DNA of 64,000 nt, taken from the NCBI RefSeq assembly GCF_001742745.1, contig NZ_MJAK01000001.1, positions 496,001-560,000 of the forward strand. Direction: 5' to 3'. Each line of letters begins with the position of its first letter. Position 1 is the first letter of the stretch. Below, in pieces: positions 25,245 through 33,920 of this stretch. A program made the translations under genes and the position numbers. This stretch comes from Curtobacterium sp. ER1/6. Its GTDB lineage: Bacteria; Actinomycetota; Actinomycetes; Actinomycetales; Microbacteriaceae. The notes beneath the pieces are model-generated. The model did no database searches, was not told the DNA's origin, and was given only the letters and a program-made list of their open reading frames with translations.

Positions 25245-26286
25245 CGAGCTCGTCCTCCTCGGCGCGGTGGACGGTGATCGTGCCCTGGGCCTCGAGCTCG
25301 CGGACGGAGCGGACGACCTCGGCGCGCGCCTCCTCGACCTGCGACACGCGGACCGGCCCCATGTTCTGCAGCTCGTCGTCGAGCACCGAGCGGTTGCGCT
25401 CGGAGACGTTCGCGCGGATGGTCTCGACGACCGGCGCGGGTGCACCCTTCATCGCGGTCGCGAGCAGCTTCGAGTCGATACCGCGCAGCACCTGCTGGAT
25501 GTCGCGCGACTCGAGCTTGACGATGTCCTCGAAGGTGAGCATCCGCGACCGGATGTCCTCGGCGAGCTCGGGGTCGCGCGCCTCGAGTCCCTCGAGGACC
25601 GCCTTCTCGGTCGCGACGTCGGAGCGGTTGATGATCTCGACCAGCGGCGCGATGCCGCCGACGACCTCGATGCTCTCGCGCGGGGACACGACCGCGCCGG
25701 CGCGCTGCCGCAGCACCCCGGCGACGATGCCGACGGCCTCGGGTGTGGCGGTGCCCATCGTCGCGAACGCCTGCGCGACGTCCGTCCGCGTGCGGTCGTC
25801 GACGCCGGCGAGCACGGCGCTGGCCTGCCCGGGCTTCAGGTGCGCGAGCACGAGGGCGATGGTCTGCGGGAGCTCACCCTCGAGCAGGCTGACGACCTGG
25901 CCGGGTTCGGCGTCGTCGAGGAACTCGAACGACTGGCCCGCGAGGTTCGACGCGAGCCGGTCCATCACGCCTGCGGCGCGTTCGGACCCGAACGACGCCT
26001 CGAGCAGCCCGAGCGCAGCGTCCTTGCCGCCGCGCTTCTGCACGCGACCGCGCTGGGTGATGCGGTGGAACTCGGACATCGTCCGGTCCACGACCGTGTC
26101 GTCGACCCGACGCATGCGGACGATCTCGGCGGAGATCTCCTCGGCCTCGAGCTCGGTGAACTGCTTCATCACCTCGGCTGCACGCTCGGTCTCCATCTGC
26201 ATGAGGATGAGCGCGACCTTCTGCGAGCCGGTCAGGGCGCGGTCGGCGGTCCCGCCGCCCGCGGGGACCGGGACGAGGGCGCTCAC
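25237..26286 (-). CDS. fliG: Flagellar motor switch protein FliG
   Basis: 349-residue rotor protein linking the MS ring to torque generation. LTGSQKVALILMQ opens the FliF-binding domain, GELPQTIALVLAHL matches the EHPQxxAxxL middle motif, and LTFEDIVKLESRDIQQVLRGID followed by NMGPVRVSQVEEARAEVV is the torque helix and C-terminal domain with charged residues. Length is typical. GTG 26286 overlaps the fliF stop by 4 nt. Partner genes fliM, fliN, motA and motB are not in this window. Confidence 0.95.
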   Translation of the reverse strand: MSALVPVPAGGGTADRALTGSQKVALILMQMETERAAEVMKQFTELEAEEISAEIVRMRRVDDTVVDRTMSEFHRITQRGRVQKRGGKDAALGLLEASFGSERAAGVMDRLASNLAGQSFEFLDDAEPGQVVSLLEGELPQTIALVLAHLKPGQASAVLAGVDDRTRTDVAQAFATMGTATPEAVGIVAGVLRQRAGAVVSPRESIEVVGGIAPLVEIINRSDVATEKAVLEGLEARDPELAEDIRSRMLTFEDIVKLESRDIQQVLRGIDSKLLATAMKGAPAPVVETIRANVSERNRSVLDDELQNMGPVRVSQVEEARAEVVRSVRELEAQGTITVHRAEEDELVD

Positions 26287-27959
26287 ACCGAGGTCCGGTC
26301 GTCGAGCAGCCCGCGGAGGAGGTCGGCCGTGCGCTTCGGGTCGCGCTCGGCGAGGGCGGAGATCTCCTGGCGGCGACGCTCGGCGCTGATCTCGTCGGTC
26401 GTGAGCACCTCGGTCGGGGCGTCGTCGTGCGGCAGGGTCGGCAGGGCGACCGTCGGCGCGTCGACGTCGCCGAGTGCCAGGTCGTCCTCGACGCCGAGCG
26501 GCAGCTCGAACGTCTCACCGGCGAAGGCGTCGAGCTCGCCGACGTCCACCGCCTCGCGGGACTGGCGGCGACCACGACGGGCCAGGACGATCGCCAGCAC
26601 GACCGCGGCGGCGAGGACCGCGGCGACGATGCCGGCCGTGCGGATGGTCGACCACATGGCCTGCTGCTGCTCGTCCTGCTGCTGCTGCTGCAGTGCCTTC
26701 GCGGCGTCCTTGGCGGCGGTGTCGTCGAAGTCCATCATCGCGACGCGGACCTGGTCGCCGCGGGTGTTGTCCGCTCCGGCCGCCGCCGACACGAGGTCGT
26801 TGATGCTCTGCAGGTTCGCGTTCTGCACGGACTGGGCACGGGAGTTCAGCGCGACCGAGATCGTCTGGCGCTGCACGCCACCGGCCGGGATCTGCGTCGT
26901 CTCGGTCGTCTTGTCGACGGCGTTGTTCTTCGTCGCCGACTCGTTCTCGTAGCCGCCGTCGCCGGAGGCCGTGGTGCCGTTCGTGCCGTTCGCGGTGCCG
27001 TTCGGCACGGCGATGTTGTCCGGGCCGAGGACCCCGGTCGCACCCGCACCCGCGCCGGACCCGGAGCCGTACTGCTCCTTCGTGCTCGACTCGTTGAGGG
27101 CGACGGGGCCGCTCGTGGGCTGCGCGAAGCTCTCCGACGTCCGGGTGCCGGACTCCTGGTTCATGGTCGCCGAGACGACCACGCTCGCGTTGCCCGGGCC
27201 GAGCGTCGTGTCGAGCAGGTCCTGGATCTTCTGCCGCGTCGTGGTGTCGTAGTCGGCGGCCTGGTCGGCCCCGCTGCCGGTCGCGCCGGTGCCGACGGCC
27301 GAGAGGGTCTGCCCCTTCTGGTCGACGACCGACACGTCGGTGGGCTGCATGCCCTCGACCGCCGCGCTGGTCAGGTGCACGATCGACTGCACCTGGTCCG
27401 TCGTCAGCTGGGTCCCGTTCTCGGTCGCGACGAAGACCGACGCGGTCGGGTCCTTCTCCTCGGACACGAACACGGTCTTCTCCGGGATCGCGAGCTGCAC
27501 GGTGGCGGTCTTGACGCCGTCCATCGCCGAGATGGTCTTCGCCAGCTCGCCCTCGATCGCCCGCTTGTACGTGACGTCCTGCTGGAACTCGGAGCTCGTG
27601 ACGCCCATCTTGTCGAGCAGCGAGTAGCCGCCCTCGTTCGACGACGGCAGGTTGTTCGACGCGGCCTTGAGCCGCTCCGAGTACACCTTGTCCTGCGGCA
27701 CGAGGATCGTCGCGCCGCCGTCCGTCAGCTGGAACGGCACGCCGTCGGTCTGCAGCTGGTCGGTGATCGAGCTGGCGTCCGCCGCGGCGAGGCCCGTGAA
27801 GAGCGGCGCGTAGGACGCCTTGCCGAGGAAGCTCGCGAGCGCGACGCCACCGAGCACCAGCGCGGCGATGCCGATGACGGCGATCGTGCGCTGTGCGGCG
27901 GAGAAGCCCTTGACGTAGCCCGTCAGGCGGGCCCACGCGTTCTGCATCGCGGCGGGCAT
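26283..27959 (-). CDS. fliF: Flagellar MS-ring protein FliF
   Basis: 558-residue inner-membrane ring protein. Two membrane helices flank the periplasmic part: one at about residues 25-45 (IAVIGIAALVLGGVALASFL) and one near 430 (TAGIVAAVLAAAVVLAIVLA). The ring-building motifs around AAADASSITDQL, VYSERLKAASNNLP and VQLAIPEKTVF are typical, and the C-terminal tail (RRQEISALAERDPKRTADLL) binds FliG. ATG 27959 shares a base with the fliE stop. Confidence 0.95.
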   Translation of the reverse strand: MPAAMQNAWARLTGYVKGFSAAQRTIAVIGIAALVLGGVALASFLGKASYAPLFTGLAAADASSITDQLQTDGVPFQLTDGGATILVPQDKVYSERLKAASNNLPSSNEGGYSLLDKMGVTSSEFQQDVTYKRAIEGELAKTISAMDGVKTATVQLAIPEKTVFVSEEKDPTASVFVATENGTQLTTDQVQSIVHLTSAAVEGMQPTDVSVVDQKGQTLSAVGTGATGSGADQAADYDTTTRQKIQDLLDTTLGPGNASVVVSATMNQESGTRTSESFAQPTSGPVALNESSTKEQYGSGSGAGAGATGVLGPDNIAVPNGTANGTNGTTASGDGGYENESATKNNAVDKTTETTQIPAGGVQRQTISVALNSRAQSVQNANLQSINDLVSAAAGADNTRGDQVRVAMMDFDDTAAKDAAKALQQQQQDEQQQAMWSTIRTAGIVAAVLAAAVVLAIVLARRGRRQSREAVDVGELDAFAGETFELPLGVEDDLALGDVDAPTVALPTLPHDDAPTEVLTTDEISAERRRQEISALAERDPKRTADLLRGLLDDRTSV

Positions 27960-28303
27960 CAGGCCTGCATCCGCATGATCTCGTTGAACGCGTCGACGCC
28001 CTTGTTGCGGACGGCGGCGACGAGCTCGAGGGTGACCTGGGCGCGCGTGGACGCGATGGTGGCGTCGTGGATGTCGTCGAGGTTGCCCGTGACGGCCTTG
28101 AGCGCGAGGGTCTTCGACGTGCTCTGCAGCTCCTGCAGGCCGTCGACCGCGTTGGTCAGGCTGCTCGCGAACCCGTCCCCGGTCGCGGTCGCGGCGCCGG
28201 TGCCGGTGGTGCCGGTCGAGGGCGCGGTGCCGGTGACGTCGGTCCCGCCGAAGGCGCGGGTCATCGCGTTCGTGGTCACACCGTTCAGTGCGTCGATGGG
28301 CAT
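27959..28303 (-). CDS. fliE: Flagellar hook-basal body complex protein FliE
   Basis: 114-residue rod component joining the MS ring to the proximal rod. The C-terminal half carries the FliE signature: FASSLTNAVDGLQELQSTS, DDIHDATIASTRAQVTLEL and a final NEIMRMQ. The N-terminal third is a Thr/Gly-rich low-complexity stretch. ATG 28303 overlaps the flgC stop by one base. Confidence 0.93.
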   Translation of the reverse strand: MPIDALNGVTTNAMTRAFGGTDVTGTAPSTGTTGTGAATATGDGFASSLTNAVDGLQELQSTSKTLALKAVTGNLDDIHDATIASTRAQVTLELVAAVRNKGVDAFNEIMRMQA

Positions 28304-28698
28304 CAGTTCTTCCCGATCTGCAGTGCCGCCTCGTAGGCGGTCTTCGCACGGTCGACCACGGCGGCGTTCGCCTGGTAGCCGCGCTGGGCCATGATGAGGT
28401 CCGCCATCTGCGTGCCGAGGTCGATGTCCGGCATGCGGACGTAGCCCTCGGCGTTCGCGAGCGGGTTGTCCGGGTCGTACGTCACGCGGCCGGCGGCGCT
28501 GCCGAACGCGGCTCCCTTGACGTAGGCGCCCGAGGTTCCGGCGCCCTCCTGGACCTCGACGTAGCGGGCCTGGAAGGCGGAGTCGTCCATCGACCGGACG
28601 GTGTTGACGTTCGCGATGTTGTCCGAGATCGCGTCGAGCCACTTCCGGTGCACGGTGAGGCCGGTGCTCGCGATGCCGATCGCGTCGAAGGTCGTCAC
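28303..28698 (-). CDS. flgC: Flagellar basal-body rod protein FlgC
   Basis: 131-residue proximal rod protein. It has the N-terminal rod motif FDAIGIASTGLTVHRKWLD...SDNIANVNTVRS and the C-terminal motif PDIDLGTQMADLIMAQRGYQ...AYEAALQIGK, as in other FlgC proteins. GTG 28698 overlaps the flgB stop by 4 nt. Confidence 0.95.
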   Translation of the reverse strand: MTTFDAIGIASTGLTVHRKWLDAISDNIANVNTVRSMDDSAFQARYVEVQEGAGTSGAYVKGAAFGSAAGRVTYDPDNPLANAEGYVRMPDIDLGTQMADLIMAQRGYQANAAVVDRAKTAYEAALQIGKN

Positions 28699-29039
28699 GA
28701 GTTCGTCCGCATCGCCGTGCGCAGGCTCGTGGCCTCGCCACCGACCGCCTGCGTCGCGAACTGGTACCGGAGCACGGTGTCGATGTTCGACAGCGTCTCC
28801 TGGTCCAGGTTGACGTTGTTGCCGTTCGTGTTCGTCGGCTCGAGGCTCCGGGCCGTCGTCGCCGTCGCGTGTCCGTCGCCGTGCACGATCGAGTCCGCGA
28901 GGGCGTCCTCGAAGCGGACCTTCTCGGCGCGGTAGTTCGGCGTGTTGATGTTCGCGATGTTGTTCGCGATGGTGCGCTGTCGCAGCGACAGCCCGTCGAG
29001 CGCACTCTGCAGCGCGACGCTCGTCACGGAATCGAACAC
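28695..29039 (-). CDS. flgB: Flagellar basal-body rod protein FlgB
   Basis: 114-residue proximal rod protein and first gene of the long basal-body/hook operon. The rod signature LRQRTIANNIANINTPNYRA lies near residues 20-39, and LDQETLSNIDTVLRYQFATQ is the typical C-terminal helix. GTG 29039 is preceded by GAGGGGAC. A FliA-type promoter lies about 100 nt upstream (29141-29169), so the whole operon through flgE may be transcribed from there. Confidence 0.93.
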   Translation of the reverse strand: MFDSVTSVALQSALDGLSLRQRTIANNIANINTPNYRAEKVRFEDALADSIVHGDGHATATTARSLEPTNTNGNNVNLDQETLSNIDTVLRYQFATQAVGGEATSLRTAMRTNS

Positions 29040-29140
29040 GTGGGACCGGTCCCCTCGGTGCGCGACGTCGTCCGACGTCGCCGGGTTGGAGGTGGCCGAT
29101 CCGTGGCCGGGAGTGGTGAGCGATCCGTGCTCGAGGTGCG

Positions 29141-29169
29141 CTATCGACGGCGGCCGTCGGCGGCGTAAG
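29141..29169 (-). promoter_or_regulatory. FliA-type promoter upstream of flgB
   Basis: On the minus strand CTTACG (29169-29164), a 15-nt spacer and GTCGATAG (29148-29141) resemble the elements upstream of fliC and flgN. The predicted transcript would have a leader of about 95 nt. Confidence 0.5.
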
Positions 29170-29222
29170 TGCTCGCCCCGAACGGGGGGCCGGGTGCGCT
29201 CGCGCGTTGTCGGCGCGCGTCC

Positions 29223-29260
29223 TGCGACACAGCACGTGTCGATCGACACGCGCACCGTCG
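29223..29260. repeat. 38-bp dispersed repeat, copy A (TGCGACA...GTCGATCGAC)
   Basis: Copy A of an element also found at 37372-37409 and 37443-37480. It begins TGCGACA, carries the invariant palindrome GTCGATCGAC (extended here to the 14-bp palindrome GTGTCGATCGACAC at 29236-29249) and ends with GTCG. It lies between the fliT-like gene and the flgB promoter. Confidence 0.75.
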
Positions 29261-29268
29261 CGGTCCGG

Positions 29269-29592
29269 TCAGGCGGAGGCGTCCAGGTACACGGACCCGC
29301 GCGGCTCGTCGGTCGCCGCGACCCGGCGGAGCGCGCCGAGGTGCTCCAGCGTCCGCCGTCGCTCCGTCTCGAGGTCGGCGGAGCGGTCACGCTGCGCGGC
29401 GAGCAGCCGGGAGGCACGCCCCACCAGGTCGCGCGGCACCGGTCCCAGCCCGGTCGGCTCGGTCCACCTCGTGGTCGCGTCGGCGGACAGGTCGCGTTCG
29501 AGCACGTCCAACGTCGCGACCCAGGCGTCGTGGGCCGCGGCCTCCTGCTCGTGCACCGGTGCCGACACGGGCGCGGGCGTCTCAGGCGACAC
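29269..29592 (-). CDS. FliT-like small protein after fliS
   Basis: 107-residue mainly helical, charged protein starting at GTG 29592, which overlaps the fliS stop by 11 nt. Helices contain AAHDAWVATLDVLERDL and RASRLLAAQRDRSADLETE. Position straight after fliS and fliD matches fliT, the export chaperone of FliD, but sequence similarity in that family is weak and I rely on context. An unrelated flagellar accessory protein is possible. Confidence 0.65.
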   Translation of the reverse strand: MSPETPAPVSAPVHEQEAAAHDAWVATLDVLERDLSADATTRWTEPTGLGPVPRDLVGRASRLLAAQRDRSADLETERRRTLEHLGALRRVAATDEPRGSVYLDASA

Positions 29593-30058
29593 CGAGCGCT
29601 CCCCCGGTGCCGGTCGACACGGTCTGCGCCGCCGGCAGCGCCGCGGCGGCCTCGTGCCACGACTGTCGGAGCGGTTCGAGGATCCGGATGCAGTCCCGCG
29701 TCGCCTGCACGTCACGGTGCACGTTCGCGGTGATGAGCGAGGTGGACGCGTAGTTGTAGATCGCCAGCAGTCCCTCGCCGCCGTCCCACACGTCGATGCG
29801 GAGCGTCGAGGACAGCTCGCCGACGATGGCCTGGGCGTGCAGGAGCTGCTCGCGCGCGGTCTCCCAGTCGGACGTCGTCTGCGCGGCCTCGGCACGGTGC
29901 AGGTCGAGGAGCAGGCGGTCGTACAGCATGGTCACGAGCTGCGCCGGCGTCGCCGAGAGCACGGCCTCGTTCGTGTACTGCGCGCGACGCTGGTCGGTCA
30001 CGGTGCGGGGCTGGGCGGCCTGCCGGAAGGCGGCGGACTGCAGGTCGAACGCGTTCAT
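29582..30058 (-). CDS. fliS: Flagellin export chaperone FliS
   Basis: 158-residue helical chaperone that binds the flagellin C-terminus. The signature LSATPAQLVTMLYDRLLLDLHRAE (shown in part) spans about residues 37-60, and VWDGGEGLLAIYNYASTSL is the second conserved region. An additional N-terminal stretch of about 25 residues and an Ala/Thr-rich tail flank the core. ATG 30058 lies 11 nt after the fliD stop, so fliD-fliS-fliT form a unit. Confidence 0.93.
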   Translation of the reverse strand: MNAFDLQSAAFRQAAQPRTVTDQRRAQYTNEAVLSATPAQLVTMLYDRLLLDLHRAEAAQTTSDWETAREQLLHAQAIVGELSSTLRIDVWDGGEGLLAIYNYASTSLITANVHRDVQATRDCIRILEPLRQSWHEAAAALPAAQTVSTGTGGALGVA

Positions 30059-30069
30059 GGTCGTTCCCG

Positions 30070-31470
30070 TCACTTCGACGTCGCCGCCAGCTGGCCCGAG
30101 AGCCACGCCGACTGGGACTGGAGCTTGCTGAGACTGGTCTCGAGGGCCGAGTACTGCGCCTGCAGCGTGGCGCGGCGCAGGGTCAGCCGATCGGTCCAGC
30201 TGTCGATCTGGGTCGTGAGGTCCTTCGCCACGGACTGCTGCCCCGTGATGGACGTCGTGATCGACCCGTTGTACTTGTCGGACGCGGCCGTGGCGGCGGC
30301 CCCGACGTTCGCCGCGACGCCGGACAGGACCGCCTGGGTGCCCGCCGGGTCCGACGCGAGCGCGTTCTGGAACGCCGTGGCGTCGAAGGTGAACGAGCCG
30401 TCCTTCGTGATGACGATGCCGATGCTCGACGGCGACTTCCCGTTCACCGGCGCCGACATCGAGGCCGTCAGGCGCTGCACGACGTCGCGCGTGGTGCCGT
30501 CGCCGCTGAGCACGCCCGCGGTCGTCGAGGTCGTCCCCGTGGTCGGGCTCGTCGTGCTCGTCACCGCGGTGTTCGACGCGTAGTACGAGCTGACGGCGTT
30601 CAGGGCGTCGACGAGACCTGAGGCGACCGACTGCGCCTTCGCGGTGTCGCGCGCGACGGTCACGGTGACCGGGTCGGTCGTGGGCTGGGACACGGTGACG
30701 TCGACACCGGGCAGCAGGTCCGTGAAGGTGTTCGACGCACTCGTGATGGTCTGGGCGGCGGCGGTGCCGGCCCAGAGGGTCACGCTCGCGTCCTTCGCCG
30801 GCGTGACGACCGCTGCTCCCGGCTGGGCGAAGACGTCGGTCGCGGTGCCCGCCGTCACCGCGTCGCCGGTGCCCCGGTAGAGCGAGAAGGCGCCGGCTGC
30901 GCCGGTCGTCGTGGCGGTCAGCTGCAGCCGGAACGTCCTCGTGCCGTCGGCGGCGCTGCCCGAGGCGACCTTCGTCGCGGTGACACCGGCGCCGGCCTTG
31001 TTGATCGCGGCGACGGCGTCGTCGAGGGACCCGGACGCCGGGGTGAACGTGGTCTGCTTGCCGTCCGCACCGACGAGGGTCAGCGGCTCGGCGGCGGACG
31101 ACCACGTCGTCGACGCCGCGGTGACCGCGACCTGCGCGGAGGCCGTGGAACCGACCTGGAAGCTGAGGGAGCCGGCGCTCGCGTCCGCGCCCGTGGTGAC
31201 GCTGACGCCCGCCGACGAGCTCTTCGCGGAGAACACGTCCAGCGAGGCGGCCTTCGACGCGTCCCCGGCCTTCGTCGCCAGGGTCTGCACCAGCGAGTTG
31301 ATGGTCTGCAGCGACGAGATGAACGAGTTCGTCGAGGTGAGCTTGCTCTTCAGCAGGGTCTGCGGGACCTGCTCGATCGTCATCAGCGAGTTGATGAGGT
31401 CGGTGGTCTTGAGACCGCTGACCAGGCCGTCGATCGCGAGACTGTTGCCCGACACGGACGACGTCGACAT
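30070..31470 (-). CDS. fliD: Flagellar filament cap protein FliD
   Basis: 466-residue cap protein that polymerises flagellin at the filament tip. The N-terminus LAIDGLVSGLKTTDLINSLM matches the FliD signature (SGLDTxxLIxxLM), and the C-terminal coiled-coil helices LTTQIDSWTDRLTLRRATLQ and FliD-like ALETSLSKLQSQSAWLSGQL close the protein. The middle is Thr/Ala-rich. It starts with ATG 31470, 98 nt beyond fliC and its terminator. Confidence 0.95.
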   Translation of the reverse strand: MSTSSVSGNSLAIDGLVSGLKTTDLINSLMTIEQVPQTLLKSKLTSTNSFISSLQTINSLVQTLATKAGDASKAASLDVFSAKSSSAGVSVTTGADASAGSLSFQVGSTASAQVAVTAASTTWSSAAEPLTLVGADGKQTTFTPASGSLDDAVAAINKAGAGVTATKVASGSAADGTRTFRLQLTATTTGAAGAFSLYRGTGDAVTAGTATDVFAQPGAAVVTPAKDASVTLWAGTAAAQTITSASNTFTDLLPGVDVTVSQPTTDPVTVTVARDTAKAQSVASGLVDALNAVSSYYASNTAVTSTTSPTTGTTSTTAGVLSGDGTTRDVVQRLTASMSAPVNGKSPSSIGIVITKDGSFTFDATAFQNALASDPAGTQAVLSGVAANVGAAATAASDKYNGSITTSITGQQSVAKDLTTQIDSWTDRLTLRRATLQAQYSALETSLSKLQSQSAWLSGQLAATSK

Positions 31471-31515
31471 CGGTGGCTCCCTGCCGTGGGGTGGTGGACG
31501 TGGTGGGGGTACGGC

Positions 31516-31560
31516 GACGCCGCCGCCCGGAGGACTCGAACTCCCCCGGACGACGGCGTC
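31516..31560 (-). terminator. Terminator of fliC
   Basis: 15-bp stem (31516-31530 with 31546-31560) that is complete on the minus-strand transcript if two G-U pairs are allowed, which fits termination in that direction. It begins 8 nt past the fliC stop. Confidence 0.65.
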
Positions 31561-31567
31561 AGGTCCG

Positions 31568-32776
31568 CTAGCGCAGGAGCGAGAGCACGCCCTGCGTGCT
31601 CTGGTTCGCCTGCGCGAGCATCGAGGTGCCGGCCTGGCTCAGGATGTTGTCGCGGGTGTACTTGACCATCTCCTGCGCCATGTCGACGTCCGTGATGCGC
31701 GAGCCGGCGGCCGTCAGGTTCTCCTTGGCCACGTTCGTCACGTTGATGGCGTGGTCGAAGCGGTTCTGGACCGCACCGAGGCTCGAACGAGCCGACGACA
31801 CCGCGGAGATCTGCTGGTCGATCAGCTTGATCGCGGCCTGGGCGTGCTCGGCGGTGTCGAACTGCACACCACCGGCGACCGCGGTGCCCTCGACGGCAGC
31901 GCCGAGACCGTTGGCGGTCGCGTTGTCGGCCGTCTTCAGGGTGCCGCCGTCCTTCGCGCTGACGACGATGCCGGTGCCCTGGCCGTTCGCGTCCTTCTGC
32001 ACGCTCACGGTGAAGTTGGCCGAGAACGCCTTGTCGCGCTGGAGTGCCGCGGCGTAGTCGTCGACGCTGGTGAACTTGGCCGTCTGGGCCGTGCCGTCCG
32101 CCTTCGTGAGGGCCGCGGTGTTCACCGTGGTCTTCACGCCGTTGGCGTCCGTCGAGACGAACTTCGACGAGGCGGTCGGGTCGACGGCGGTCAGGTCGAC
32201 CGTGAAGGAGCTGCCGGTCGCGGCGGTGGAGCCCGAACCGAGCGTCTTGGCGATGTCCGAGACGTTCGCCGCCGACAGGTCGACGACGATCTGGCTGCTC
32301 TTGTCGCCGTTGGCGCCGACCTGGAACGCCAGCTTGCCGGTGCCGCCGTTGGCGGACCCGTCGAGCAGGTTGATGCCGTTGAAGTTCGTCGACGACGAGA
32401 TGCGGCCGAGTTCCTTCTGCAGCTCGCCGACCTCGGTGGAGATCGCCTTGCGCGAGGCGTCGTTGTTCGAGTCGTTGCCGGCCTGGACGGCCAGGTCACG
32501 CATGCGCTGGAGGATCGAGTGGGTCTCGGTGAGGCCACCTTCAGCGGTCTGCACGACGGAGATGCCGTCCTGCGAGTTGCGGGCCGCGACCGTGAGGCCA
32601 CCGACCTGCGACTTGAGCCCCTCGGAGATCGACAGACCGGCAGCGTCGTCGGCAGCACGGTTGATGCGGAGACCGGTCGAGAGCTTCTCGAGGGACTTCG
32701 ACAGGTCGTTCTGCGTGGAGCTGAGGTTCCGGTACGTGTTGAGTGCCGAGAGGTTGGTGTTGATGGACATACCCAT
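31568..32776 (-). CDS. fliC: Flagellin FliC
   Basis: 402-residue filament protein. The conserved N-terminal D0/D1 part runs MSINTNLSALNTYRNLSSTQ and LSTGLRINRAADDAAGLSIS; the C-terminal part contains RSSLGAVQNRFDHAINVTNV and ends SMLAQANQSTQGVLSLLR. The central about 140 residues are the exposed variable domain. No Cys is present. ATG 32776 has GGAGG 9 nt upstream. It has its own FliA-type promoter and terminator, as expected for a highly expressed late gene. Confidence 0.97.
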   Translation of the reverse strand: MGMSINTNLSALNTYRNLSSTQNDLSKSLEKLSTGLRINRAADDAAGLSISEGLKSQVGGLTVAARNSQDGISVVQTAEGGLTETHSILQRMRDLAVQAGNDSNNDASRKAISTEVGELQKELGRISSSTNFNGINLLDGSANGGTGKLAFQVGANGDKSSQIVVDLSAANVSDIAKTLGSGSTAATGSSFTVDLTAVDPTASSKFVSTDANGVKTTVNTAALTKADGTAQTAKFTSVDDYAAALQRDKAFSANFTVSVQKDANGQGTGIVVSAKDGGTLKTADNATANGLGAAVEGTAVAGGVQFDTAEHAQAAIKLIDQQISAVSSARSSLGAVQNRFDHAINVTNVAKENLTAAGSRITDVDMAQEMVKYTRDNILSQAGTSMLAQANQSTQGVLSLLR

Positions 32777-32839
32777 GGTGGTTTCCTCCGTGAATCCTTG
32801 GGTGGTGGTGCCTGCCCGTCCATGGGCTGACATCCGGGA

Positions 32840-32867
32840 CTCTCGGCCGTCGGGCCGAGGTCGTTAG
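32840..32867 (-). promoter_or_regulatory. FliA-type promoter of fliC
   Basis: Minus strand: CTAACG (32867-32862), 14-nt spacer, GCCGAGAG (32847-32840). This matches the general sigma-28 pattern of a TAA-rich -35 and GCCGATAA-like -10. A CTCGGCC...GGCCGAG dyad (32842-32859) fills the spacer. Confidence 0.6.
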
Positions 32868-32872
32868 GGGAT

Positions 32873-32892
32873 CGGCGAGATTTCCCTCGCCG
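32873..32892 (-). terminator. Short hairpin after fliA
   Basis: CGGCGAG (32873-32879) pairs with CTCGCCG (32886-32892) around a 6-nt loop, directly after the fliA stop and just before the fliC promoter. Confidence 0.5.
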
Positions 32893-32897
32893 AAGGG

Positions 32898-33713
32898 CTA
32901 GCCCGCGGCGACGGCCGTCGGCGCAGCGGCGTCGTGCACGGCCCGCGCGACGCCGGCGGCGGCGTTCGCGGCGACTCGGGCGAGGTACGCGCTGCGGCGG
33001 GCGGCGGTGGTGCGGGAGACCGGCTCGACCGCGGTGCCGTCGCCGTAGTGCTCGGCCAGGCCGTCGCGCAGGAGCCGCATCGCCTCGGAGCGCTGCTGCG
33101 ACACGGCGGAGTGCGTGATGCCGAGCTCCGCGGCCACCTCGGTCACCGAGCGGTCGCCGAAGTACACGTTCTCGACGACGTACCGCATGCGCTCCGGCAG
33201 CGCGGCGACGGCGGCGCGCAGGTAGCGGCGCTTCTCGGCCTCGAGCAGGTCCTCGCCGGGGAGCGGCTGGTCGGTCGCCACGGTGTCGTGCACGGTCTCG
33301 TCGATGGGGCTGACGGTGCGGGCGGCGTCGGCCATCGCGGCGGCGGCGGTGTCGCGGTCGACGCCCATGGCATCGGCGATCTCCTGCACGCCGACCGACC
33401 GACCGAGTCGGGCGGAGAGCGCCTCCTGCGTGGCGAGGGTCTCGCGGATGCGCTTCCGGGTGCCGCGGGAGGCCCAGTCGGCGGAGCGCATGTCGTCGGC
33501 GATCGCGCCGTTGATCCGGGTGCGGGCGTAGGCACCGAACGGCACGCCGAGGTCCGGGTCGAACGACTCCGCTGCGGCGACGAGCGCGAGGGACCCGACG
33601 GCGGCCAGGTCGTCGCGGTCGAGGTGGGTGGCACGCGCCCGGACGTCGGCGACGATGTAGCCGACGAGCGGCAGGTGCTCCACGATCATCGCGTTGCGTG
33701 CGTTGCGGTCCAT
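32898..33713 (-). CDS. fliA: Flagellar sigma factor FliA/SigD (sigma-28)
   Basis: 271-residue sigma factor. Region 2 contains HLPLVGYIVADVRAR, DDLAAVGSLALVAAAESFDP and FGAYARTRINGAIADDMRSADW, a close match to FliA/WhiG. Region 3 follows (SARLGRSVGVQEIADAMGV). Region 4 holds the helix-turn-helix SVTEVAAELGITHSAVSQQR, recognising -35 sites. The tail of about 45 residues after region 4 is longer than usual. ATG 33713 has AGGGGA upstream. It should direct transcription of fliC, flgN and flgB promoters. No flgM anti-sigma gene is visible. Confidence 0.92.
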   Translation of the reverse strand: MDRNARNAMIVEHLPLVGYIVADVRARATHLDRDDLAAVGSLALVAAAESFDPDLGVPFGAYARTRINGAIADDMRSADWASRGTRKRIRETLATQEALSARLGRSVGVQEIADAMGVDRDTAAAAMADAARTVSPIDETVHDTVATDQPLPGEDLLEAEKRRYLRAAVAALPERMRYVVENVYFGDRSVTEVAAELGITHSAVSQQRSEAMRLLRDGLAEHYGDGTAVEPVSRTTAARRSAYLARVAANAAAGVARAVHDAAAPTAVAAG

Positions 33714-33875
33714 GTGTGTTCCCCTGGTCGACCTGCTGACTGACCCGTCCGTGGGCACGACGGACACCGGCCCTCGGGAGGCCGGCGCGGTCGTCGAAGA
33801 ACCACCCGGATCCTCCGGGCGGTGCGTCCCGCGTCCCTGCGACGCGGTGCGGGGTGTCCCCCGCGGTGCGGTTCG

Positions 33876-33920
33876 AATGTATCGGCTGGGAAAGTCCCCG
33901 GGGAGGCTGGGAACGTCCCC
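33876..33920 (-). promoter_or_regulatory. fliA promoter with two phased GGCTGGGAAMGTCCCC sites
   Basis: Two near-identical 16-bp sites, 33884-33899 and 33905-33920, start exactly 21 bp apart (two helical turns), each with the dyad GGGA-N3-TCCC. On the minus strand a -10-like TACATT (33881-33876) lies next to the first site and no -35 match exists, which suggests an activator covering the -35 region. The leader to the fliA ATG would be about 155 nt. Confidence 0.5.

Noticed and set aside
31471..31515. A FliA-type promoter directly upstream of fliD
   Set aside because: No CTWACG/CGAKAG pair was found; fliD may rely on read-through from fliC or another promoter.
31525..31545. Sequence GAGTTCGAGTCCTCC (minus strand) resembling the T-arm of a tRNA
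   Set aside because: No acceptor stem, anticodon arm or CCA is around it; it is the loop of the fliC terminator.
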